From assembly GCF_039544305.1 (NCBI RefSeq), contig NZ_BAABLK010000033.1, positions 93,539-157,538 of the forward strand: a DNA stretch of 64,000 nucleotides. The letters are read 5' to 3'. A program made the translations under genes and the position numbers. Under the pieces are notes generated by a model. The model searched no databases, was not told the origin of the DNA, and was given only the letters and a program-made list of their open reading frames with translations. Origin of the DNA: Paeniglutamicibacter antarcticus_C (GTDB lineage Bacteria; Actinomycetota; Actinomycetes; Actinomycetales; Micrococcaceae). Positions 28,930 to 37,650 of this stretch are shown here, piece after piece (position 1 is the first letter of the stretch; the number at the start of each line of letters is the position of its first letter).

Positions 28930-30108
28930 GTGCAGAATGCCTTGAAGAGTCGCTGGGTAAAAGTCGGCGCGCAAGCAGCCGTTTTAACCGCGTTGATCCT
29001 CGGCCTGGTGATGTTCGTCGCTGGCGGTAAGACAATTGCCGTGGCCGTTGACGGTCAAAACCAGTCCGTCTCCACCCGCGCGGCCACCGTGGCCGAAGCA
29101 CTGGAGGACGCATCGATCCCCGTGGGCGACCGCGACAAGATCACCCCGGCACTGGATACGCAGATCGCCGATGGCGAAGCCATCGACATCAAGCGACACA
29201 AGGAAGTCAACGTGAGCATCGACGGCGTTGACCGCGTGGTCCACACCACCGGGATGACCGTTGCCGATGTGCTGGAGCAGTTGGAGCTTTCGGACAAGGC
29301 ACAGATCGAGCAGGGGCCGGCCCTGACGCTGGCTGCGCTGTCCACCCCGATCGATATTTCCACTCCCAAGAACGTATCGATCAAGGTTGACGGCAAGACG
29401 GAGAAGCTGGACACCACCGTGGATACGGTCGGCGCGGTGTTGAAGGAAGCCAAGCTCACGGTGGGCAAGGACGACGAACTCAATGCCAAGGCCTCGGATG
29501 CAATCACCGATGACATGTTGCTGAAGATCGTCCGTGTCGAGACCAAGACCGAAACCGAGACCAAGGTCGTCGCCCATGGCACCGAAACCGTCAAGGATTC
29601 CAAGGAACTGGTCGGCAAGAAGAAGACCGTGACCAAGGGCAAGAACGGGGAACGCACCCTCATCTACACCGTGACGCTGCGCGACGGCAAGGAAACCAAG
29701 CGGGAACTGGCCAGCAACAAGATCACCACCAAGGCAGTCGAGGCCGAGGTCTCCGTGGGTACCAAGGCCAAACCGAAGCCCAAGGCAGCACCGGAGAACA
29801 CCTCGAAGGCCAAGTCGAAATCCGACTCGAAGTCCAAGACCACCAAGACCCCGACGAACGTTTCGGGCGCCTGGGCCGCACTGGCCAAGTGCGAATCCGG
29901 CGGCAACTGGTCGATCAACTCGGGCAACGGCTACTACGGCGGCCTGCAGTTCTCCGCCAGCAGTTGGCGCGGTGCCGGCGGCACCAAGTACGCCGCATTG
30001 CCTCACCAGGCAACACCCGGCGAGCAGATTGCCACGGCCGAGGTGCTGCGCGGCGGCGGCGGCTGGGGCCACTGGCCGGCGTGCTCCCGGAAGCTCGGCC
30101 TGCGCTAG
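28930..30108 (+). CDS. rpfB: Resuscitation-promoting factor, RpfB-like
   Basis: A 392-residue exported cell-wall hydrolase. After a signal anchor (about residues 12-32, VGAQAAVLTALILGLVMFVA) there are three DUF348 repeats (about 35-205), a G5 domain (about 205-285, with GKNGERTLIYTVTLRDG), a Lys/Pro/Ser linker, and the transglycosylase-like Rpf domain (about 310-392). That domain begins AWAALAKCESGGNWSINSG with the catalytic Glu, then GGLQFSASSW and two further cysteines. It cleaves peptidoglycan and promotes exit from dormancy. The start is GTG after GGAA. Domain order equals RpfB; a ydaO-like leader may control it. Confidence 0.96.
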   Translation: MQNALKSRWVKVGAQAAVLTALILGLVMFVAGGKTIAVAVDGQNQSVSTRAATVAEALEDASIPVGDRDKITPALDTQIADGEAIDIKRHKEVNVSIDGVDRVVHTTGMTVADVLEQLELSDKAQIEQGPALTLAALSTPIDISTPKNVSIKVDGKTEKLDTTVDTVGAVLKEAKLTVGKDDELNAKASDAITDDMLLKIVRVETKTETETKVVAHGTETVKDSKELVGKKKTVTKGKNGERTLIYTVTLRDGKETKRELASNKITTKAVEAEVSVGTKAKPKPKAAPENTSKAKSKSDSKSKTTKTPTNVSGAWAALAKCESGGNWSINSGNGYYGGLQFSASSWRGAGGTKYAALPHQATPGEQIATAEVLRGGGGWGHWPACSRKLGLR

Positions 30109-30284
30109 GCCGAGGGCTCCGGGCCAGCAGGCCAGATACCCGGATGCACATGACTTCACGATGAACGGTGGGTTTCGCCAACGCGGCGGGACCCATCTTT
30201 CGTTATCCGGCGCTTGGCTCCGCGCCATGAGCACAGCGATGGCCTACGGTTCGTGGGCCACGGGCACTGAACTAAGATTGGAAC

Positions 30285-31166
30285 GTGACTTCCGTAGAAT
30301 CGACTCCGCCACCGCTGCTTGGTGCCACCGAAATTCGCCGCCTTGCCGGTGAGCTTGACGTGCGCCCCACCAAGACCCTGGGGCAGAACTTCGTCATCGA
30401 CGGAAACACTATCCGGCGCATCGTGGCCTCGGCCAAGCTGGATCCGGCCGAGACAGTGCTCGAGGTCGGGCCGGGCCTCGGCTCACTGACCCTCGGCCTG
30501 CTCGACGCCGCTGCAAGGGTCGTCGCCGTGGAAATCGATCCGAAGCTCGCTGCCCGCCTGCCGCAGACCGTTGCCCAGTTCCGCCCCGGGAAGGCGCCAA
30601 ACCTTACGGTGCTCCTTTCCGATGCGCTGAAGGTCACCGAGCTTGAGCACCAGCCCACCGCGCTGGTGGCCAACCTGCCCTACAACGTCGCAGTGCCCGT
30701 AGTGCTGCACCTGCTCGAGCATTTTCCCTCGCTGCAGCACGGCCTGGTCATGGTCCAGGACGAAGTTGCGGACCGCATGGTCGCGGGCCCGGGCAACAAG
30801 ACCTATGGCGTCCCTTCGGTGAAGGGCGCCTGGTACGGGTCCATGCGCAAGGCCGGGGTCATCGGCATGAACGTTTTCTGGCCCGCCCCCAAGATCAACT
30901 CCGGGTTGGTGCGCTTCGAACGAGGCAACCCGCCCGAAACCACCGCAACTCGCCAAGAGGTCTTCGCCGTCATCGACGCCGCGTTCGCCCAGCGACGCAA
31001 GACGCTGCGAGCCGCCTTGGCAGGTTGGGCCGGATCCCCTGTACTGGCCGAGGCGGCTCTGCGCGGTGCAGGCATCGACCCGCAGACCCGCGGGGAGAAG
31101 CTCGACATCGCGCAGTTCGCCGCAATCGCCGAGGCCAAGGTTGATACGGAACCCGGAACACCATGA
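30285..31166 (+). CDS. rsmA: 16S rRNA (adenine-1518/1519-N6) dimethyltransferase
   Basis: A 293-residue SAM-dependent enzyme (KsgA) that dimethylates two adenines near the 3' end of 16S rRNA. Motifs are TLGQNFVIDGNTIRRIV, EVGPGLGSLTLGLL (SAM-binding), VAVEIDPKLAARL, VANLPYNVAVPVVLHLL (catalytic NLPY) and VMVQDEVADRMVAGPG. The start is a GTG with GGAA upstream. It overlaps ispE by four bases (ATGA), so the two are coupled. Confidence 0.97.
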   Translation: MTSVESTPPPLLGATEIRRLAGELDVRPTKTLGQNFVIDGNTIRRIVASAKLDPAETVLEVGPGLGSLTLGLLDAAARVVAVEIDPKLAARLPQTVAQFRPGKAPNLTVLLSDALKVTELEHQPTALVANLPYNVAVPVVLHLLEHFPSLQHGLVMVQDEVADRMVAGPGNKTYGVPSVKGAWYGSMRKAGVIGMNVFWPAPKINSGLVRFERGNPPETTATRQEVFAVIDAAFAQRRKTLRAALAGWAGSPVLAEAALRGAGIDPQTRGEKLDIAQFAAIAEAKVDTEPGTP

Positions 31167-32110
31167 CCCAATCCGTTGTTGCCCGCGCCCCGGGGAAAAT
31201 CAACTGCTATTTCAAGGTCGGACCGCCACGGGCGGACGGGTACCACTCGGTGGCCAGCCTGTACATGGCGGTCTCGCTCTACGAGGACGTCTCGGCCACC
31301 GCACGCACCGATCAGGAAATCCATGTTTCGTTGCACCCGGATTCCACCGCGGTGTCTGATCCCGAGTCTTTCCCTCTGGGACCGGAAAACCTGGTGGTCA
31401 AGGCCGCAACCATGCTGCGCGAGTACACCGGGCACTACGCGGGTGTCGATTTGTGCATCACCAAGCGGGTGCCGATCGCCGGCGGAATGGGCGGGGGGTC
31501 GGCAGATGCAGCCGCCACTCTGGTGGCCTGCAACGCGCTCTGGGGCACAGGGCTGACCCGCGAGGAGCTCTCCCGCCTCGGCGCACGCCTGGGGGCGGAC
31601 GTTCCCTTTGCAATGCACGGAGGCGCGGCCGTGGGCCTGGGTGTCGGAGACGAGCTTGCCCCCTTGTTGCTGCGCACCCGCACCGACTGGGTGCTGGTGC
31701 CCGCCTCCTACGGGCTGTCCACTCCTCGGGTCTATGGCATGCTCGATAGGTTGCGCGCCAATGAGGAAGTTTCCACTCCCACCGAAGTCGACCCGGCCAT
31801 GATCGGGGCGCTGCTTGACGGTGAACTGGAGACACTGGCACCGTTGCTGGTCAACGACATGACCCGGGCAGCACTGGCGCTGGCTCCGGAACTCGGGGTG
31901 GTGCGCGACCTCGGCGAAGCAGCTGGGGCACTGCATGCCCTGGTCTCAGGATCCGGGCCCACCCTGGCGCTACTTGCACGCAACCAGGACCACAGCGCAC
32001 AAATCATCACCCAGCTTTCCGACGAGGCGGGCGTGGCGACCTTGCCCGTCCATGGCCCGGTCCCCGGCGCCAGTATCCTGCCCGCCGTCATCATTTCCCC
32101 TCAACTCTAA
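31163..32110 (+). CDS. ispE: 4-diphosphocytidyl-2-C-methyl-D-erythritol kinase
   Basis: A 315-residue GHMP kinase of the non-mevalonate isoprenoid pathway. Evidence: ARAPGKINCYFKVGPPRADG at the N-terminus, GYHSVASLYMAVSLYEDV, the ATP-binding PIAGGMGGGSADAAATL, GADVPFAM and the C-terminal VSGSGPTLALL. The rsmA-ispE-ABC-F order is common in actinobacteria. Confidence 0.96.
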   Translation: MTQSVVARAPGKINCYFKVGPPRADGYHSVASLYMAVSLYEDVSATARTDQEIHVSLHPDSTAVSDPESFPLGPENLVVKAATMLREYTGHYAGVDLCITKRVPIAGGMGGGSADAAATLVACNALWGTGLTREELSRLGARLGADVPFAMHGGAAVGLGVGDELAPLLLRTRTDWVLVPASYGLSTPRVYGMLDRLRANEEVSTPTEVDPAMIGALLDGELETLAPLLVNDMTRAALALAPELGVVRDLGEAAGALHALVSGSGPTLALLARNQDHSAQIITQLSDEAGVATLPVHGPVPGASILPAVIISPQL

Positions 32111-32123
32111 GGAGCAACCCACC

Positions 32124-33932
32124 GTGGCCCACCTGCTCGGCGCCGAGACCGTTTCCATGTCCTTCGGCACCCGTACCGTCCTTGACTCGCTCTCCCTGGG
32201 ACTCGAGGACGGAGACCGCATCGGCATGGTCGGACGCAATGGCGACGGTAAATCGACGCTCATGCGGTTGCTGGCCGGGCGCATCACCCCCGATGAGGGA
32301 CGGGTGACCAAGCGAGGAGACGTCCGGGTGGCCTACCTTGACCAGAGTGACGTGCTCGACGGGCAACTCACCGTCGGCGAAGCCATTGTCGGCGAGGCAG
32401 CCGACCACGAGTGGGCCGCCAACCCGCTGGTCCGCGAGGTCATGGGTGGATTGGTCGGAGAGGTCGACTGGCACGCAGAGGTCTCATCGCTCTCCGGCGG
32501 CCAGAAGCGACGCGTCGCCCTGGCCAAGCTGCTGATCGGCGACCATGAGGTGATCATGCTCGATGAGCCCACCAACCACCTGGACGTGGAAGGGGTCGCA
32601 TGGCTTGCCAAGCACCTGAAGAACCGCTGGCGCGCCAACGCCAACGGCCTGCTCGTGGTCACCCACGACCGGTGGTTCCTGGACGAGATTTGTACCAGCA
32701 CCTGGGAGATCCACGACGGGACCGTCGACGCGTTCGAGGGCGGCTACGCCGCGTACGTTCTCGCCCGCGCGGAGCGCGACAAAACGGCATCCGTGGTGGA
32801 AAACAAGCGCCAGCAGCTGGTGAAGAAGGAACTTGCGTGGCTGCGTCGCGGTGCTCCGGCCCGTACCGCCAAGCCCAAGTTCCGCATCGAGGCAGCCAAC
32901 ACGCTGATTGCCGATGTACCTGTAGCCCGCGACACCGTGGAACTGAACAAGATGGCGACCGCCCGCCAGGGCAAGGACGTCCTTGACCTGGAGCATGTAT
33001 CCCTGGACTTCGGCACGGACAAGCCACTGTTCAACAACATCACCCTGCGGCTGGCCCCGGGAGAACGCGTGGGCATCGTGGGTGTCAACGGCTCGGGCAA
33101 ATCCACCCTGCTGCGCCTTCTCAACGGCGATATAGAGCCCTCCAGCGGCGTGATCAAGCGGGGCAAGACGGTGAAGACCGCGATCCTCACCCAGGAAGTT
33201 ACCGAGCTCGAGGAAGTCTCCGAGATGAGACTTCTGGAGGTCATCAAGTCCGAGCGCATGTCCTTCGACGTCGGCGGCAAGGAAGTCTCCGCCGGGCAGC
33301 TGGCGGAGCAGCTTGGATTCGGCACCGACAAACAGTGGACCCCGGTGAAAGAACTCTCCGGTGGTGAGCGCCGCCGGCTGCAGCTGCTGCGCCTGCTCAT
33401 TGGCGAACCCAACGTCCTGATGCTCGATGAGCCCACAAACGACCTTGATACCGATACCCTCGCCGCCATCGAAGACATGCTGGATGGATGGCCAGGAACC
33501 CTGGTGGTGGTGTCGCACGACCGCTATCTGCTCGAACGCGTCACCGACCACCAGATCGCCCTGCTGGGCGACGGCAAGATCCGTGGACTGCCCGGCGGCG
33601 TGGACCAGTACCTGGAGTTACGCTCGGGGGTGGACCCGAGCGGGAACACCGGTGCACCCACGGACAAGTCCGGCCCAGCAGGAACGCCGCAGGCTGATGG
33701 CCCCAGCGCGGCGGAAAAGCGAGAGGCCAAGAAAGAGCTGAACCGCGTTGAGCGCCAGGTGGGCAAGCTGGAAACCAAGATTGCCAAGCTACATATCCAG
33801 ATCGCCGAGGCATCCGAAAAGATGGAAATCGACGCCGTCGCCAAGTTCAACGCGACTTTGCAAGATGCTGAAAGCCAAAAGGAAGAACTAGAAATGAACT
33901 GGATGGAAGCCGCGGAGATCATGGGGCAGTAG
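32124..33932 (+). CDS. ABC-F family ATP-binding protein
   Basis: A 602-residue soluble protein with two ATP-binding cassettes and no membrane part. Cassette 1: VGRNGDGKSTLMRLLAG, SLSGGQKRRVALAKLL, VIMLDEPTNHLDVEG. Cassette 2: VGVNGSGKSTLLRLLNG, ELSGGERRRLQLLRLL, VLMLDEPTNDLDTDT. Between them lies the charged inter-domain linker, and a coiled-coil-like C-terminus starts near residue 530 (KKELNRVERQVGKLETKI). ABC-F proteins act on the ribosome; this one resembles Uup-type housekeeping members. The GTG at 32124 is used because AAGGAG lies ten bases upstream; longer frames start inside ispE. Confidence 0.92.
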   Translation: MAHLLGAETVSMSFGTRTVLDSLSLGLEDGDRIGMVGRNGDGKSTLMRLLAGRITPDEGRVTKRGDVRVAYLDQSDVLDGQLTVGEAIVGEAADHEWAANPLVREVMGGLVGEVDWHAEVSSLSGGQKRRVALAKLLIGDHEVIMLDEPTNHLDVEGVAWLAKHLKNRWRANANGLLVVTHDRWFLDEICTSTWEIHDGTVDAFEGGYAAYVLARAERDKTASVVENKRQQLVKKELAWLRRGAPARTAKPKFRIEAANTLIADVPVARDTVELNKMATARQGKDVLDLEHVSLDFGTDKPLFNNITLRLAPGERVGIVGVNGSGKSTLLRLLNGDIEPSSGVIKRGKTVKTAILTQEVTELEEVSEMRLLEVIKSERMSFDVGGKEVSAGQLAEQLGFGTDKQWTPVKELSGGERRRLQLLRLLIGEPNVLMLDEPTNDLDTDTLAAIEDMLDGWPGTLVVVSHDRYLLERVTDHQIALLGDGKIRGLPGGVDQYLELRSGVDPSGNTGAPTDKSGPAGTPQADGPSAAEKREAKKELNRVERQVGKLETKIAKLHIQIAEASEKMEIDAVAKFNATLQDAESQKEELEMNWMEAAEIMGQ

Positions 33933-35314
33933 CAGGGGCCACTGACACCCCACGGCAAAGCTGGGTGAGGTCCAGGTGACTTGGATGATCCACGCCGGGC
34001 GACTGCTGAGGAGTGTTCTTGGCAGACCGTGCGTTAGGTTCCATGACACGCTTCGCGACCTTGTTGGCCCCCGTCGGGGCGCGGTCTCTAGCCCCGGATT
34101 CATATGACGACCAACCAGGTAGTGATGTTTGTCATTTTCAGAAATCGAAGGTATCGGGCTTCCAAGATTCGGGGAAGGACTCATCGGACTGCGGATGCCT
34201 TGTCTGGCGGCGCCATCTGCAATACGAACAAAAGGCGTATGCGCGGCCAGCTTTTGCAAATGCGAGCCGCCTCCTCGTACTCGAGAGCTGAGCCTTTTCG
34301 ATGCCCGTGGAAGACTGCCACGGCCAGCATTTCGATGAGCTCGCAGCGGTGTGGAGAACCTTCATAGCGCACCCCCATGCCTTGCTCATCGTTTAAACGC
34401 CGGGTCGGAAGAAGGCGGGCTGTAGGGCGCCCACCTGCATCGCGAGGTAAACCTGGCAAACTAGGTCGGAATTTGCGGCGCCTGGCAAATGCCAAGCGAT
34501 GTCACTTAACGAGGCGGCGGAGTCAGTTCAAGGTCCGGGCCGGCGGTGGTGATGCCGTCGACACCACCACCGCGTCGGGCAAGCACGCCTCGGGATGCTA
34601 ACGGCCCCGGCGGAGCCCGAGCGTGCTTCGATCTCCGCGTTTACCATCGTTGGCCATGGACACCGCGGCGCAGGAAAGACGATCGCCAGCGTACTGTGCG
34701 CCGAGCGGGGCCTTAGTCGCCAAACCCTCTACCGCGGTGTCTCGCCGACCAATGACTTGAGAGTCGACGGGCTGAATCTACTCAGGCCGATACTGCCTGA
34801 CCCCCGGCTTTAGCTCCCCATCCGGCGATACGGGCTGGAGCGAACGACCCTTTCTGAATTCCTTCACCTGATGGCCTACTGGATAGAGGGGTGCGGGAGC
34901 CACCGCTTCAGCAGCCGCTTGTGCTGGTAAGCCTGACAGGCAATGGTGCACCTGTGCAGGAACGTCGCCACGTGAATATCGGGAGAAGGTATTGAGTGCA
35001 CGTGGTTCCAGTCAGAGTGAAAGCCTGCACCTCCGATATTTGGCATGCTCTTCCGCAGCGCCTACAACCAGAGCGAATAGGCACCAATGCACAGACTTGA
35101 ATTCACCCGTGGTGACTTCGGGTAACCAGTCAAGAGAATTCGTGAAAAGAAAGACTGCAACGTTTTTCGTGAGCGAAATACCGGATTCTCGGGAGAGAAA
35201 CGTCGGAACATGAGTAGTTCTCGAGACCATTAGGTACTGGCTACTCGTGCTTGCACTGTCTAGGTGCCTCTAGAGTACAGATTGGGGACAACAATAGATT
35301 CTGGGGGATCACTC
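33933..35314. other. Gene-poor 1.4 kb stretch at the left edge of the accessory island
   Basis: No frame here gives a convincing gene: the short open frames on both strands (for example 34138-34389 minus, 34595-34813 plus, 34992-35213 plus) show no recognised motif or good ribosome-binding site. The frame at 34595-34813 contains CAERGLSRQTLYRG, which has a helix-turn-helix flavour and could be a transposase scrap, but that is weak. A small inverted repeat (CGGTGGTG...CACCACCG, 34544-34572) is present. The last 60 bases before 35315 presumably hold the promoter of the lipoprotein operon. Confidence 0.6.
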
Positions 35315-36340
35315 GTGTCGTTAGCATCACAGCGTCAACTGCGGAGGAGCACTCCGACGGCGGAGCGCCATAGCGATGAAGCCCGCACGGTCACTCATAA
35401 ACTTGCCCATTCCCGGGAACGATCTGGAAAAGTCTCCGGATCGGGAATGATATGGGCGCTACAAGCGGAGCCGGCGGCATGCCAGTCGCGCACTACTACG
35501 GCTAGCCCCCCAGCTGTCGCCGGCTCCTTTCTCCGCAAATTGGCTAAGCCAACAACTCGATGGTGCGCACTTCTTGGGATAGCGCTTTTGGGCTTGACTG
35601 CTTGTTCCGAGCCGTCAGGAACGCCTGGAGAGTCGACGCTCAGCGGCGAACAGCAAGCCTCGAACAGCGAATTACTGATCGCCCCGACGATGCCGACAGA
35701 ATCGCCTTCCGAAGCGCAGATGCAGGAGAAAGACACCACAGAGGCTCCAGCCGTAGCCACTAAAGCACCGAAAGACGCGGCCGAGCAGCCTGCGGTAAGC
35801 GTCGCACCTACTGAAGGCCCGTCTTATGAGCCTAGTGAATCCCCTTCCTATGGAGGAGTAGCCTACGAGGCGGGCAAGAACGGTGTTGAGCAGATAGAGC
35901 GTCCTGGTCAGAGTGTGCCAGCCGATGGACGGATCGCTAGCAAACTGGCGAAGGACCGCGCTGCAGGTGCTTACGACGATGGACTGACTGTTTCCGCAAA
36001 GGTAAGTTCACAGGGCGTTGTGAAAAGCGAGGGACCCGGGTTTTTCACCGGGGCTAGTTACGCTGCGTTCGCCATCAAAGTGAACAATCAGAGCAATGCC
36101 GAGGTAGACCTGTCCAATGTAGTAATCACTGTCTTGACCGGTAAGGACGAGGAAGTCGCCCTTCCGCTTTACGGTGAAGTTGAAGCCTACGACTTCACTG
36201 GGATACTGGCGCCAGGAAAATCGACGAGCACGACATACGCCTTCCTCGTTCCTGACAGTGCCAAGGAAGCTGCCTTGCACGTTGACCTTGATTCTCGCCA
36301 TGAAGCCATGGTGTTGTCCGCAAAGATCGAAGCACAATGA
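35315..36340 (+). CDS. Predicted lipoprotein, first copy of the island lipoprotein family
   Basis: A predicted exported lipoprotein: hydrophobic ALLGIALLGLTACSEP with lipobox LTAC, then about 120 residues of Ser/Thr/Glu/Pro-rich linker. A conserved C-terminal beta domain of ~110 residues follows (SYAAFAIKVNNQSNAEVDLS, PGKSTSTTYAFLVPDSA). The same C-terminal domain occurs in the lipoprotein at 52356-53162. Start is uncertain: GTG at 35315 has a good GGGGGA site but puts the lipobox cysteine near residue 97. ATG at 35447 puts it near 53, and TTG at 35540 would give an ideal 22-residue signal but lacks a binding site. It overlaps the flippase gene by four bases. Function unknown. Confidence 0.7.
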   Translation: MSLASQRQLRRSTPTAERHSDEARTVTHKLAHSRERSGKVSGSGMIWALQAEPAACQSRTTTASPPAVAGSFLRKLAKPTTRWCALLGIALLGLTACSEPSGTPGESTLSGEQQASNSELLIAPTMPTESPSEAQMQEKDTTEAPAVATKAPKDAAEQPAVSVAPTEGPSYEPSESPSYGGVAYEAGKNGVEQIERPGQSVPADGRIASKLAKDRAAGAYDDGLTVSAKVSSQGVVKSEGPGFFTGASYAAFAIKVNNQSNAEVDLSNVVITVLTGKDEEVALPLYGEVEAYDFTGILAPGKSTSTTYAFLVPDSAKEAALHVDLDSRHEAMVLSAKIEAQ

Positions 36341-37650
36341 GTGCGAAACGGAAACTCCTCGGCCGATTGGCTGGAGTTGGATCAGCATCGGTGGCTCAAG
36401 CCACGCAGTCCGCCACTACGCTAATCGTATCCATGTTGGCGGCGCGCCTACTGGGCATCGAAGCACTAGGTCTTTTTTCGATCCTCTACGGAGCCTTCGT
36501 GCTGGCCGCCGGAATCACCACAGGATTCATCGGGGATTCGCTGATGGTGCTGGACAGGCACAATCCTTCGATTCGAGCGGGCCTTGCCGCTTGGTTTGTT
36601 ATTCTGTCCTTGATTATCGGTCTGGCTGGGTTCGCAATGACCTGGATCGGCTTCAAGTTCACCATAGGTGGCGCCATGCTCTACGCACTGGCGGCCATCA
36701 CTTTTGTGGGCGAAGACTTAGTGCGCCGCAACCACATGGCGCTGCTGGGCTTCTACAGGATAATTGTAATGGACCTGGTGGTGATGGTTGCGACTTGCGG
36801 TGTGATTGCCGCTGTCATTCTAGCCGGCAACGCCAGTATTGAATCGTTCCTTTTCGCCATCATCTGTGGCCAGTCCTGCGGAATGTTTTTGGGTTGGTTC
36901 ATCCTCCCGATATCAGAACGGCTTCCGGTATCTGGATCAATCGCTTGGAAACCGGTCGCTTCATACGGATTCTGGAGGGCGGCCTTGCAAGGGCTTCGCC
37001 CTGGCTTTTTGACGCTGACCCGCGTCATCGTGATCGGCGCGGTTTCTCTTGCTGCGGCGGGTTCTCTCGAGGCAGCACGGATCTACGCGGCACCGGCCAT
37101 GTTGCTGGTCGCTGGCACTTGCTCATACTTGTTTGCCCACATGGCCCGTGGCACGCAATCTGGGATCGCGGATCAGTTGAGGTCCACCGACAAGGCGGTA
37201 CGGCGGCTGATGCTCGCCACCGCCGGATGCATGGCCATCGGTCTCCTGCTCCTTCCCTGGGGTGGCCCAATCGTAACTGGAATGATGCCCTCGGCCTTGG
37301 CAGTCAGCGGATGGCTGGTCTACTCCATGGCAGTTGCTCTATCCACACCGTACGGGTTGCTGGCGGCTGTGCGTGACCGTGCGCGTGGCGTCTTTGTAGT
37401 CCGGATTCTGGACTGCAGTGTTTCTCTCGCCCTGGTAGTTGGGGTGATGCTGATCAGCGGTGACTATCGCTGGGTGCCATGGGCCGCTGCACTAGGTGCA
37501 CTGGCTGGTGGCTACGCGATTCGGCGCTTCGTCGTCGGCGCTTTGCTAAATCAAGAAGAATCCGCGCTGGATACCGTCGAGGGGTCGACGGAACTCGGCA
37601 GGGGGACGGCCAACGTCCCAAACTCGCTAAAGGAACACGATCACTCATGA
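36337..37650 (+). CDS. Polysaccharide flippase-like membrane protein (Wzx/MOP type)
   Basis: A 437-residue protein with about 12 hydrophobic segments. The N-terminal part SVAQATQSATTLIVSMLAAR and LLGIEALGLFSILYGAFVLA resembles the start of MOP-superfamily Wzx flippases (an early helix followed by 'LG...G.fs...a'). It probably turns over lipid-linked oligosaccharide repeat units. It overlaps the lipoprotein gene upstream (ATGA) and the giant PKD protein gene downstream (ATGA), so all three are co-translated. Assignment rests on topology, N-terminal pattern and context. Confidence 0.78.
   Translation: MSAKRKLLGRLAGVGSASVAQATQSATTLIVSMLAARLLGIEALGLFSILYGAFVLAAGITTGFIGDSLMVLDRHNPSIRAGLAAWFVILSLIIGLAGFAMTWIGFKFTIGGAMLYALAAITFVGEDLVRRNHMALLGFYRIIVMDLVVMVATCGVIAAVILAGNASIESFLFAIICGQSCGMFLGWFILPISERLPVSGSIAWKPVASYGFWRAALQGLRPGFLTLTRVIVIGAVSLAAAGSLEAARIYAAPAMLLVAGTCSYLFAHMARGTQSGIADQLRSTDKAVRRLMLATAGCMAIGLLLLPWGGPIVTGMMPSALAVSGWLVYSMAVALSTPYGLLAAVRDRARGVFVVRILDCSVSLALVVGVMLISGDYRWVPWAAALGALAGGYAIRRFVVGALLNQEESALDTVEGSTELGRGTANVPNSLKEHDHS

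Noticed and set aside
34138..34813. Short open frames on both strands that might be small genes
   Set aside because: No motif, ribosome-binding site or coding bias supports them; they are mentioned only as part of the gene-poor stretch.
33933..35314. A tRNA gene serving as integration site at the island border
   Set aside because: No stretch with the T-loop consensus and a matching acceptor stem could be found by eye.
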